Shown: piece by piece, positions 1 through 9,200 of the stretch
Position numbering within the stretch: position 1 is the first letter of the stretch
Layout: every line of letters begins with the position of its first letter
Origin: Prochlorothrix hollandica PCC 9006 = CALU 1027
GTDB lineage: Bacteria; Cyanobacteriota; Cyanobacteriia; Prochlorotrichales; Prochlorotrichaceae
Direction of reading: 5' to 3'
DNA length: 48,014 bases
NCBI RefSeq assembly: GCF_000332315.1
Contig: NZ_KB235937.1
Span: forward strand, 389,025 to 437,038
Notes under the pieces: generated by a model
What the model was told of the DNA's origin: nothing
What the model saw: the letters and a program-made list of their open reading frames with translations, nothing else
The model's database searches: none
Position numbers and translations under genes: made by a program

Positions 1-111
1 CTCTATCTCGTTCAAATACCTTAGCAAAAAGGTAATACGGTCACTCTCTATGTTGGTATTCCATACTTCCCAGCCAGGAATCTTAATGATTTGATTTAAA
101 GAAAGGAACAT
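1..111 (-). CDS. Transposase N-terminus, ISL3-like (partial, runs off left edge)
   Basis: An open frame starts with ATG at 111 and continues to the window edge, giving 37 residues beginning MFLSLNQIIKIPGWEVWN. The short helix, then Leu/Ile-Pro-Gly, then an acidic stretch with alternating hydrophobics resembles the N-terminus of ISL3-family transposases, which precedes their zinc-binding part. The zinc-binding part would lie outside the window. It reads on the same strand as the interrupted sensor gene and starts about 45 bases past that gene's premature stop, as expected for an insertion sequence that entered the sensor gene. Family assignment rests on a short N-terminus and is tentative; the presence of foreign DNA here is better supported than its family. 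Confidence 0.4.
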   Translation of the reverse strand, partial: MFLSLNQIIKIPGWEVWNTNIESDRITFLLRYLNEIE

Positions 112-172
112 AAGCTGACTTCACTCAAGACGTAACCTATTATACACTATACGGCCTCATTCCCAGAGAGCC
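1..172 (-). mobile_element. 5' end of an insertion sequence, probably ISL3-like (partial)
   Basis: Homology of the sensor protein to a PAS domain stops at about residue 739-740. The minus-strand sequence then begins GGCTCTCTGGGAATG at 172, which looks like the GGCTCT... terminal inverted repeat common in ISL3 elements, followed by about 45 bases of AT-rich leader and a transposase-like ATG at 111. The other end and the target duplication lie beyond the window, so the boundary is inferred from loss of the PAS frame and the terminal motif. Confidence 0.45.
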
Positions 173-2391
173 GTTTTAAGACCCGTGATTTGTTCATAGG
201 CTGGATTCAGACTGACATAGCGCAAATCCTGATCACCTAAAACATCAATGACAAAAATAAACTCTTCGATATTATCAAAAATGCTGACTAGGAACTGTTC
301 ATTCGCTTGGAGAGCAGCTTCCGTTTCTTTGCGATCGCTAATATCCACAAACTGGCTAATAACTTGCACTGGCTCCCCCTCCTCATCCCGTAACAGGGTT
401 ACCTGAAACAAGGTATAAATAACCTTGCCTTTTTGGTTCATAAACCGTTGTTCTAGGCGGGCCATATTTTCACCGCTACCCAGCATTAAGCTGTGGTGAA
501 CCTGTTGCCATAGGGTACGATCGCTAGGATGGGTAATGTCTTGGAGGGTGAGGGTTTGGAGGGTGTCGGCATCATAGCCCAAGATATCGCAGAGGGCTTG
601 GTTAACATGGATCAACGATCCCTGAATATCGGCGATCGCCATCCCCGTGGGGGCCATGTCAAAAATCAGTCGAAACTGTTCTTCTTTCTTGATCAGGGCT
701 TCTTCTGCGGTACGGCGATCGGTCACGTCCCGCAAGGACACCAAAAAAGCCGGTTGATCACGCCACACCACCTGGGCTGTGGTCATTTCTGTGATTAACC
801 AGCGCTGGGGATTGTGAATACAGACCTCCACCTGTTTATTGGCCACAAAGGGCAATCCAAAGACTTGGTTCAACAGATCGGGTGCCGATCGACCAAACAT
901 AAACTCCGCAGCAGGATTGACAAATAAAATCAACCCCGCCTCATCGACAATCAGTAAGCCATCGGAAATGGTGTTGACAATAATCCGTAAATGAAACTCA
1001 TTATTAAGTAATTCAGTTTCGGTACGCTTTTGCTCCGTAATATCATTTTGAATGCCAACGAAATGGGTTAACCGCTGTTGTTCGTCATAAATAGGGGCAA
1101 TGTGTAACTCATTCCAAAAGAAGGAACCATCACGGCGATAGTTGCGCAACACCACGTTACAACTTTGGCCAAACCGTATTGCTTGGCGCAGGGTTCCCAA
1201 GTCCTTTTGCTGGATATCATTGCCCTGAAATAACCGACAATTAGAACCCAGAATTTCCTCTGGGGAATAGCCGGTAATTTGCGTGACGGCGGGGTTGGCA
1301 TAGATGGCAGGATTATGGGGTTTGGTGGCATCGGTAATAATGATGCCGTTGCGGGCATGGCCCATGGCCCGCTCCATTAAGTGCAGCCGTTCCTCTTGCT
1401 GTTTGCGATCGGTGATATCCCTGGCCACGGCATACACTAGGGCATCTTCGACAAAGGGAGTCGCCACCCACGCAAGCCAACGATAGTGACCCTCTCGACA
1501 GCGATAACGGTTTTCAAAGGACAGGATAGATTGGCCCGTGGTCAGCTTTTTCAACTCTGTTAGGGTCTGGATCCGATCGTCCGGGTGGACAAACTCCACA
1601 AAGGGCGTAGTTCTGAGGGTGTGGCGATCGTGGCCCAACACCCGCTCCCAAGACGGGTTGAGGTGGACAAAATAGCCATTGAAATTAGCAGTGCAGAGCA
1701 GATCAAGGGATAGCTCAAAAAAGCGACCCCAGCCTTGGCTGTTGGGATGATAGGGGGACGGGTGCCCCTGATTGGGTTGGGGAGCCAGGGAATCGAAACC
1801 CTCAGCCCCAGGGGGGGAATCGCCAGACTCCCGATCATTGATGCGATGCTCCATCCGCTGCATATCCATCCGCTTATCCATCCGCTGCTGATCCATCCGC
1901 TGCTGATCCATCCCATCATCCAGATGAGGAGTGTAGGGGGAGAAATAGTGGTCTGGGGGGATGGTTCGGGGGGTTGTAGAGTCCGGGGGGAGGGCGACGG
2001 GGCAGGGGGTGGAAACGGCAGAGTCAACGGAACCACTGTTACTGCCAGGGCTGGTGATGGATGCCAGGACACCGGCCCAGGGGATCTGATGATCCCCCCC
2101 AAGACCCAGGGGCGTGGGGATCACCCATAGATCGGGGATCAAACACCACTGCCCGTTTGATCCCCAGGGCGATCGCCCGGATCCCGTACCCTGATCAAGC
2201 CAGTTTTGCCACTGCCACAGCCAACCGAAGACGAGATAGACGTTCAGGCCCAGCACGATCGTGATCCCCAAGCCCCAAGCCAACCCCCCACCCTGGTCTC
2301 GATCCTGAAAACTCAAACTGAGCAGGATCAGGACACTGAGGAAGAGGCAGAGGAGAAACCGTCCTAAATTAAGTCCCTGGGATTGTTTCAT
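157..2391 (-). CDS. Membrane PAS/LOV multi-domain sensor, 3'-truncated by an insertion
   Basis: This is a 744-residue sensor. Two N-terminal membrane segments (about 11-27 and 38-60) are followed by a low-complexity linker with a 5-residue repeat (MDQQR type, 161-183). Then come PAS1 (about 222-330, ending in a PAC-type DITDRK), a LOV-type PAS (about 343-455), PAS3 (465-560), PAS4 (571-688) and a fifth PAS beginning at about 698. The LOV-like domain has GSNCRLFQG with Cys385 in the flavin-adduct position, then NYRRDGSFFWN and FVGIQNDIT, all typical of blue-light LOV domains (the usual order is NCRFLQ). The last PAS breaks off after AYEQITGLKT, and ALWE-stop appears to be encoded by the incoming element. 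No kinase, GGDEF or EAL output domain remains, so the original output module was probably separated from the sensor. Whether the truncated protein is made or works is unknown. Confidence 0.8.
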   Translation of the reverse strand: MKQSQGLNLGRFLLCLFLSVLILLSLSFQDRDQGGGLAWGLGITIVLGLNVYLVFGWLWQWQNWLDQGTGSGRSPWGSNGQWCLIPDLWVIPTPLGLGGDHQIPWAGVLASITSPGSNSGSVDSAVSTPCPVALPPDSTTPRTIPPDHYFSPYTPHLDDGMDQQRMDQQRMDKRMDMQRMEHRINDRESGDSPPGAEGFDSLAPQPNQGHPSPYHPNSQGWGRFFELSLDLLCTANFNGYFVHLNPSWERVLGHDRHTLRTTPFVEFVHPDDRIQTLTELKKLTTGQSILSFENRYRCREGHYRWLAWVATPFVEDALVYAVARDITDRKQQEERLHLMERAMGHARNGIIITDATKPHNPAIYANPAVTQITGYSPEEILGSNCRLFQGNDIQQKDLGTLRQAIRFGQSCNVVLRNYRRDGSFFWNELHIAPIYDEQQRLTHFVGIQNDITEQKRTETELLNNEFHLRIIVNTISDGLLIVDEAGLILFVNPAAEFMFGRSAPDLLNQVFGLPFVANKQVEVCIHNPQRWLITEMTTAQVVWRDQPAFLVSLRDVTDRRTAEEALIKKEEQFRLIFDMAPTGMAIADIQGSLIHVNQALCDILGYDADTLQTLTLQDITHPSDRTLWQQVHHSLMLGSGENMARLEQRFMNQKGKVIYTLFQVTLLRDEEGEPVQVISQFVDISDRKETEAALQANEQFLVSIFDNIEEFIFVIDVLGDQDLRYVSLNPAYEQITGLKTALWE

Positions 2392-2507
2392 GGAAGTTGT
2401 TGGGGTCCGTGGGGGGTTATGGCTGCACTGGGTTGGGCTGATTCCAGCTCTAAATCAGGAATAATGGCTATTAAGGGGCATTTCGTCTTTTTCAAGCATT
2501 CTCACCG

Positions 2508-2592
2508 GTGATCCCATCAGACCAGTGATCCCGTCAGACCAGTGATCCCATCAGGCCGGTGATCCTATCAGACCGGTAATCCTATCAGAACA
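2508..2592. repeat. 17-bp tandem repeat, 5 units
   Basis: Five head-to-tail copies of a unit of the form GTGATCCCATCAGACCA, with substitutions mainly at the CCC/CCT, CCA/CCG and final positions. It is located upstream of the PAS/LOV sensor gene in its promoter-proximal DNA. No coding or hairpin role is evident. Confidence 0.85.
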
Positions 2593-2727
2593 AGCATCCA
2601 ACTACCTTGAGCCGATCGGGGCAATCTCCTGACGGGAAATACATTGTCAGGCCCATCCCCCCTTTCACGGGTGGTGCTACCTTCGCCCCAGGGAAGGAAC
2701 GGAGGCCCATCCCCTTCATAAAACCGG

Positions 2728-2806
2728 GTATCACCTTAAGCCGGAACAGCGGCACGCGGAGCGATCGACTGTCCCGTTAATTTGATCTCGCTTGAAGCGG
2801 TAAGCC
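2728..2806. repeat. 79-bp dispersed dyad repeat, copy A
   Basis: Aligned without gaps to 3211-3289, with about four in five positions the same. It starts GTATCA(C/A)CTTAAGCCG and ends GCGGTAAGCC. The ends form a dyad (CTTA-ag-CCG with CGGTAAG) and an inner dyad pairs ACAG with CTGT, so it can fold as a long imperfect hairpin. It looks like a REP/MITE-type intergenic repeat. Confidence 0.7.
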
Positions 2807-3210
2807 AAAACCGGATGGACTTGTCAGGATTATTGGGGAGGAGAATTGATGAGTGCAAACAGAGTTCAAGACAAGCTTGAGATCTTAATTTTCTGATGTG
2901 ATGGTAGAGATTGATCGCAAGTGTTATCTCAAGAATCTTTATCGTTTTAGTTTAGCCTAGACAGAAAAGGGCTAGGGATCAAGGGGGGATCGGGTTAGGG
3001 ATCAAGGGGGAACCAGAATCGAGCTATGTCCTTGACCTGCGAAACCTCGAGGATCTTCAACAGGATAAACCGTGCAATAACGGCAACCCGTTCCCGAAAC
3101 TGAAGATCATAGGTTTAAGCTGCGTTGCAATGGAGGCAACAGCGCCATAGGTTCCCCTTAACCGGGCTATGAATCAGACCAAAATGGTTACATTAATTTA
3201 CATTTTTGGG

Positions 3211-3289
3211 GTATCAACTTAAGCCGAGACAGTGGGACGCGGAGCGCTTGACTGTCCCGTTCATCTTGTCCCGCTTGCAGCGGTAAGCC
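3211..3289. repeat. 79-bp dispersed dyad repeat, copy B
   Basis: Same family as 2728-2806, about 400 bases further on and in the same orientation. It keeps the outer CTTAAGCCG/CGGTAAG and inner GACAG/CTGTC pairings. A partial third copy sits at 47993-48014. Confidence 0.7.
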
Positions 3290-3519
3290 CATTGTGTGGG
3301 CACCTTGCATAAGATCCAGGGTTCCCCCGGGACCAACGGGAAAATCAGGGTTCTAGCGGGCGGCTGCGCCACCTGCCCCCATGCATCCAGGGATCCTTGC
3401 CCTCTCTAGGGGCTTTCCATGGCCTCAAGGCTGGGGCTGAGTCCTCACGCTATGGCCATTTCGCAAATGGTCGTTGCGCTATACATTAGGAGTCGTACCG
3501 CTCACCGGTTGCCCCTCCC

Positions 3520-5508
3520 ATGGCCGATCGCTGCCTCTCCTTGCTCATCGTGAGTCCCGATGCCCTGGTGCGGTTGGGTTTACAGGCTGCCCTGGGTAAC
3601 CAAGCCTCCCTCCAGGTGCGGGGAGTTTCCGAGACCCTAGCCTTGGCCCTGGCCCAATGGCGAACCCTAGCCCCCCTGCTGGTGCAACGGGGAGAACTGA
3701 ACCCCACTGATGCTGTGGTCTTAGTGGTGCAGGGACAGGACTGGCGCTCCCTATTGGCTGATTTAAGTTTGCTGACACAACGGCCTTTGCTCGTGCCCCT
3801 GCGGCCCTTGGTCATTGGTCAGCCCCCGTCCCCTGGATCCCTGCGGCAGGCCCAAGCCCTGGGTGCCCAAGGCTATTGTTTGCCCAGTGTCACCCCAGAG
3901 GAACTGTTAGCCACGGTGCAACAGGTGGCGGAGGGACAGTTTTGGCAGCGGCTGGCTTCCGCCGCCCCCTGGCAGGCCCAAGGCCCAAGGCTGGGGCAGC
4001 CCCCCCCCAGTTCCCCGCCCTTATCCCCCGTTGCCCGTCGGCTCCAGGGAGTTCTACCCCTGGTTCAGCCCCTGTTGCGATCGGGTCTACGCCAAATTAA
4101 TACGGCCCTCGAAAGCGCCATAGAGGAGGGAGATCGGGGGCTGGACGATCGTGACCCCACCGGGTTCCTGGAACCCTTCACAGCGGCTTGGTTCGATCAC
4201 CAAATTAGCCAGGGGGAAGTGCGGGAACTGCGCCTCGCCCAGCAACTCCTGCAAACCCTGTTACAGGCCACGGGCGATCGAGAACTCCCCCAGCAGCCCC
4301 CCCCAGACACCGGATCAAGCACCCCGGCTCCCCCCCCTAACCCTGCATCCCCTAATACCGCCTCCCCAACCCCCCCATCCCTCAGGGATACCACCGATAC
4401 CACGGGCGATCGGACCCAACCCCAAGACTTCGCTGCCCTCACCCCCGTTGCCGTAGATACCCTGAACCCCTGGTTCCTGGGGGAAACCCTCCCTGATCCC
4501 CCGGCTTTGCAGCGCTTTATGGTGCAATATTTGACGGAACAGCTCCAGGGATCCTTAACCAACACCACCCCCATACCCCTGGAAATTGATATTTTACGGA
4601 TCGATAAAAAACGGGAACTGTTAGCGGGGGTATTGGCCTGCCTGGATGAGCAACTGACCAGCTTACGACAGGAAGACATCAGGGTCGAACGCCTGGTGAC
4701 CCAAATGCCCTCCCTCATCGAAGACCTGTGGCAAGGAACGCTCGTGCGCTTTCTCAGTGCCTATGGCACCTTCTCCCTCACCGATTTGCCCGGTGCCGTG
4801 ATCCCCGTGCAGTTAGCCGACAAAAGCATGAACCCAGTGCCCGTGTTGGGGACGATCGAGTTAATCTCCGATTTGTTGCAGGATTTAGCGGTGGTTGATC
4901 AAGCCATTTTGCAACGGATTCCCTATGGTCTTTATCTCTTTCAAACCCTACTGTGGGGGGTGCCCCTCACGGTTGATGGGATTCCCTATGGTGCCTATAC
5001 CCCAGAGGCACTCAACCGCCTCATTTTACTGCTGGATAATCTCCTAATTTCCATTGCCAATGGGGTCATGCAGCCCCTCTTAAATCGCTTTGGGGATGTG
5101 GAAATTATTAAACAAACCTTGTACCATCAGCAGCTTTTTTCGACGCGAGATGTGGAGCGTTTTCGCAATAATTTATCCTGGAAATATCGGGTAACCCTCC
5201 ATTGGGAAATTCCCCAAGATATCTATGCCAGCCGTTATTATTTATGGAGCCTCGATCGCCCTGGCATCACTCGGATTGCCGTGTATGCCCCCCGCCGTTT
5301 AGAGCTGTCCTCGTTGACCCTATCCCAACAGTTCATTACCCTAGCCTTGGAACTGCGGGATGCCCTCTCGCCGCGCCTGCAACTGTTGACGGCCTGGTTG
5401 GGGCGAGGGGTCGTCTATGTGTTAACCCAGGTGGTGGGTCGAGCCATTGGCTTGGTGGGCCGTGGGATAGTTCAGGGCATTGGTCGCACCTGGCTCGATC
5501 GCAAGTAA
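3520..5508 (+). CDS. DUF3685 (Ycf55-like) cyanobacterial protein
   Basis: A 662-residue protein of unknown function. Residues 1-140 look like a degenerate response-regulator fold (LSLLIVSPDALVRLGLQAAL at the start, later LGAQGYCLPSVTPEELLATV), but the usual acidic phosphorylation pocket is not evident. A Pro-rich, low-complexity linker follows (about 255-300), then a long alpha-helical C-terminal half with LRIDKKRELLAGVLACLDEQ and RFRNNLSWKYRVTLHWEIPQ, conserved in cyanobacterial DUF3685/Ycf55 proteins. The start is ATG at 3520. The C-terminus (LGRGVVYVLTQVVGRAIGLV) is amphipathic or weakly hydrophobic. It stands alone, with the next gene converging from the right. Plastid Ycf55 relatives suggest a regulatory or photosynthesis-related role, but none is shown here. 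Confidence 0.75.
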   Translation: MADRCLSLLIVSPDALVRLGLQAALGNQASLQVRGVSETLALALAQWRTLAPLLVQRGELNPTDAVVLVVQGQDWRSLLADLSLLTQRPLLVPLRPLVIGQPPSPGSLRQAQALGAQGYCLPSVTPEELLATVQQVAEGQFWQRLASAAPWQAQGPRLGQPPPSSPPLSPVARRLQGVLPLVQPLLRSGLRQINTALESAIEEGDRGLDDRDPTGFLEPFTAAWFDHQISQGEVRELRLAQQLLQTLLQATGDRELPQQPPPDTGSSTPAPPPNPASPNTASPTPPSLRDTTDTTGDRTQPQDFAALTPVAVDTLNPWFLGETLPDPPALQRFMVQYLTEQLQGSLTNTTPIPLEIDILRIDKKRELLAGVLACLDEQLTSLRQEDIRVERLVTQMPSLIEDLWQGTLVRFLSAYGTFSLTDLPGAVIPVQLADKSMNPVPVLGTIELISDLLQDLAVVDQAILQRIPYGLYLFQTLLWGVPLTVDGIPYGAYTPEALNRLILLLDNLLISIANGVMQPLLNRFGDVEIIKQTLYHQQLFSTRDVERFRNNLSWKYRVTLHWEIPQDIYASRYYLWSLDRPGITRIAVYAPRRLELSSLTLSQQFITLALELRDALSPRLQLLTAWLGRGVVYVLTQVVGRAIGLVGRGIVQGIGRTWLDRK

Positions 5509-5552
5509 TCCCCCCACCACAGCACCCTGAGTACTGACGTTATTAACCTTAC

Positions 5553-6260
5553 CTATACTGTCAAACTGGCACCATTCTTTCTAAGCCACTCTTTACGATC
5601 GCGGTAGTCTGGCATCACCTTGTCCACTTCATTCCAAAAAGCATTGCTATGGTTACGATAGTGAAAGTGGCATAGCTCATGGACAATAATGTAATCGATG
5701 ATGGTGGGAGGGGCCATCATGCACTTCCAATGGAAGTTGAGCCGACCCGTGATGCCGCAACTGGCCCAGCGGTAACCCAAGTCTTTAATTTTGATGCTCG
5801 TGGGTTGAACGCCCGTTTTAGGGGAAAAATAGTTGACCCGATCGCACAAGTATTTTTGACCCTTATCCGTGAGGTAAGCTGCAAATACTTGTTGTGCGGC
5901 TGAGGTACCGCCCTGATCAATCACGGTGCGATGTAAGCAGAAACGGCCCCCTTTTAACGTTAAGGGACTATCTTGATCCAAGACGAGGGCTAAGCGATAG
6001 TTACGGCCTAAGTATAGAAAGGTTTCGCCGTTGACCCACTCCCGGACTACGGCGCTGGTGTTGAGGTTTTTCCATTGGGCTAAGTTGCGGTAAATCCAGA
6101 GGCGTTTGCTTTCCACCACCGCATCGACCTGCTCTGGGGTGTAATCGACCGGTGGACGCACCGTTACTCTGCCGTCCCGCTCGATCACAATGTCGGTGGT
6201 TTTGCGCAAACTGCCCGGGAGTAACTGGTATTCAATATCTCGGACGCAGCGAACAATCAT
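5553..6260 (-). CDS. YgjP/SprT-like zinc metalloprotease (M48/DUF45 type)
   Basis: A 235-residue protein with the metalloprotease motif HELCH at 194-198 and a third likely zinc ligand at His204 (HSNAFW), as in the YgjP/DUF45 family. An upstream LGYRWASCGITGRLNFHWK segment (161-179) is also typical of the family. Its ATG overlaps the hsdR stop by 4 bases (ATGA), so it is translationally coupled to the restriction subunit and is the last gene of the type I R-M unit. Such proteases recur beside type I systems, where their job is not established. Turnover or control of the restriction subunit is an inference from position only. The length is normal for the family and all ligands are present. Confidence 0.88.
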   Translation of the reverse strand: MIVRCVRDIEYQLLPGSLRKTTDIVIERDGRVTVRPPVDYTPEQVDAVVESKRLWIYRNLAQWKNLNTSAVVREWVNGETFLYLGRNYRLALVLDQDSPLTLKGGRFCLHRTVIDQGGTSAAQQVFAAYLTDKGQKYLCDRVNYFSPKTGVQPTSIKIKDLGYRWASCGITGRLNFHWKCMMAPPTIIDYIIVHELCHFHYRNHSNAFWNEVDKVMPDYRDRKEWLRKNGASLTV

Positions 6261-9200
6261 GGGTGATCACCTGTGCCCTTCAGCAGTTCATGGTGGCGGT
6301 TTTTGGCGAGCTTCATAATTTCGACGGCAATACGTTCACGATTAGCCTTTAACTCGGCAATGGCAGTCAGGGTGAGGGCAGTCTTGATGTGGCTGCGGGT
6401 TATCTTTTGCTTGTCGCTATTATTCCAGAAATCGATGCTGCCAATACTATCTTGCAAGGTTTCGACAATTGCCTCCATTAGCGCCTGCATGGTGGGTTTG
6501 GCTTCCGGGGGCACCGCTCCGTGGGCGAAAACCTGATGGGCGATGTGCTCATAGAAAATCGTGGCTTCTTTACCCATGCCCTCTTGCCCCTGCTGACGAC
6601 CCGCGATCGCCTCTGCTCGAATTTTTTCTAGCTCTTTGGCTAGCTGATCCCAGTGGTCTTGATACTCACCAATCAAACGCTCGACTTTTTTGGATAGGCT
6701 TTGATAAAAAGCAGGGTCTTCGTCATGGTGGACGGTACAGTGCTTGCGGATGGCGTGTTCCATTTCGCTGGCTTTGGCCTCATGATTGCCACCTGCGTGC
6801 TGCTTGAGTTGCTCCATAAAGTCCGGCGACAGCAGTTCAACGGGGGGCACCTTGGGGTTGATCCCCAGGCTGATCAAATGTTCGTTGATCAGATCCCGCA
6901 CCTTTTGCCCAGCATCCCCCAGGTCAAGGCTGGTGTCTTTGTAGCGCTCTTGGGTCACCCGCAGGATGTAGCCCAGGCGTTTGGCGGGCACTCGATAGGG
7001 CTGGGCCAGGGGGTTAGGCAGAATAATATCCAGGCTAGCCAGAAATTTTCTCAGATATTCGTCGAAATCAGCCCGGATTTTCTCGTCTTTGAGCAACTTG
7101 ACCGCCTCATGGACAACGGCAGCATCGGCTTCGATCGTGGCTAGACTCCCTGTGGCATATTCGCGTACTTTGGCGATCTTGTGGTCTGCAAATAGGTGTA
7201 GCAGGCGATGGTAACGCTCCTCTAGCACGGGCACCTCCGAAGTAATGCTCTTCAAGCCCACCGCGAGTTCCTGTTGTTCATGGGTGGCGGCGTAGAGGGT
7301 CAGGGCTTCGGTCAGGTTTTCAGTCAGGCCGATGTAATCGACAATGTAGCCCCGCTGTTTGCCCTGCCTGACGCGGTTGGTGCGGGCGATCGCCTGTAAG
7401 AGGGTATGCTCTTTAATTTTTTTATCGATGTACATCACCTGCTCGATCGGAGCATCAAAGCCGGTGAGCAGCATATCGCACACCACCAAAAAGGCAATGC
7501 CGCTGTGGGGCTGATCGGGATCGTCAAAGGCAAAGGGGCGGCAAAAGTTATCCACGGCGTTCCAGGCGCGGGCTTGCTGGCGGGCTGCGGTGACATAGGC
7601 GGGTTCGTTGGTGTCGCCGCCGGAGATCACCACCGCTGTCTTAAGGAAGCGCACTTTGCGGATGAGTTCGCTGTCAGCGACAGGTTGGGCCTTCAAGCGG
7701 GCCACGGTGTCCGCCAGAGCTTGATCGATGGCGGTTTGATAGCGCACGGCGGCGAGTTTGGAATGGCACACCACTTGGGCTTTAAACCCATTGGGAAAGA
7801 TGTGCTCTAAATAATGCTTCACCAGGTCTTGGGCGATCGCGCCAATGCGTTGCTCGGCTTCCAGTAGATCGCCCGTAGCCCCATACTTTTTCTTGATGGC
7901 TAGCAATTCTTCTGCGCTGCGATCGCGAAATAGGTCTTCAAAGCGGGTATCAAAGTTTTGTTTATCGTTCAGGATATCGTTGGAGGTGCGGCCTTCATAC
8001 AAAATTTGCAGGGTGGTACCGTCGGCCACGGCATCCATCAGCCGATAGGTGTCGATGTAGGTGCCAAAGCGCTGGTAGGTTTTCTTTTGGCCATGGCGAT
8101 CGCTAATTAACGGGGTGCCCGTAAAGGCGATGCGGGCCGCATTGGGGAAGGCTTCAAAGACGTTATCTCCCAGGTCTGAGCCTTGGGTGCGGTGGGCCTC
8201 GTCAATCATCAGCACAATACGATCGGAGCGATTGACCACGCCAAAGGTCTGGCTGCTGGGAATGACTCGGTAGGTGCCCAGGGCTTCCGCCACTTGCAGG
8301 GGCATGGCCGGATGCCGCTGCTGAAACTTATGCACCATAGCCATATTGATATCGGAGGTGTCGGTGGATAGGCGATCCCGGAGGGCTTGGGCGCTGGTGA
8401 TGGTGTGGACGCGGCCCCCGATGAGGGTGGCGGTTTTCGTCAGTTGATCTTCGAGATCGACGCGATCGTTAATCAAGACAATCTTGTAGTCGCTGAGATC
8501 GGGGGATGCCCGCAGCATCCGCGCCACAAAAACCATGGTCAGGCTCTTACCGGATCCCTGGGTGTGCCAGATGACACCGCTTTTTTCTGCGGCGGTTTGG
8601 CCCTGGCGTAGGCGATCGATGATTTTGTTAGCTGCCCGAAACTGTTGGTAGCGGCAGACTACCTTAATGCGGGGACCGCTGTCGGTGTCCATGAAAATGC
8701 TGGAGGTGCGAAGTATGCTCAGCAGGTTAGCTTTAGGGAGCATCCCATTGATGAGTTGCTGTTGTGGAGTTAGCCCTGGGGTGGCGCTGTCTGCCTCCCG
8801 ATCGGGGTTTGGATCCTGGGTTTTCCAGGGATAAAAATGTTCGTGACCGGAGGTGATGGTGCCATAGTCGGCTTCCAGACCCGTGGTGCGCACCAGAAAC
8901 AGATTGGTGTGAAACAGGCGTGGCTCCCCTTCCCGTAACTGATGGCGGGCGGTTTCCTCTCGCTGGTTCATATAGCGCTGGAGTTGCTGAAACGCTTCGG
9001 CCATGGGGTTGGCACAGGTGCTGCTGCCTTTTTTGCACTCCACTACAATCAGGGGGATGCCGTTCACAAACAGCACAATGTCGGGAATGATGAATTGCTT
9101 GACGCAACCGGGGGTATCAATACGGAACTGGTTGATGGCGTGAAACTGGTTGTTTTCTGGGTTGGCGAAGTCGATCAGCTTGACGACGGGATCTTTCTCG

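Larger units (their letters stand above)
2392..3519. other. Long intergenic region with repeats, no convincing gene
   Basis: This stretch separates the sensor gene (leftward) from the DUF3685 gene (rightward), so it should hold divergent promoters. It contains a 17-bp tandem array (2508-2592), two copies of a 79-bp dyad repeat (2728-2806 and 3211-3289) and short G-rich direct repeats near 2975-3010. A small hairpin CCATTT-CGC-AAATGG lies at about 3454-3468. No tRNA or protein-coding frame of useful length was seen. Confidence 0.6.

Noticed and set aside
2849-2896. 15-codon frame with a good GGGGAGGAG ribosome-binding site
   Set aside because: Too short, no family, and no conserved context. 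Kept only as a note because the ribosome-binding site is strong.
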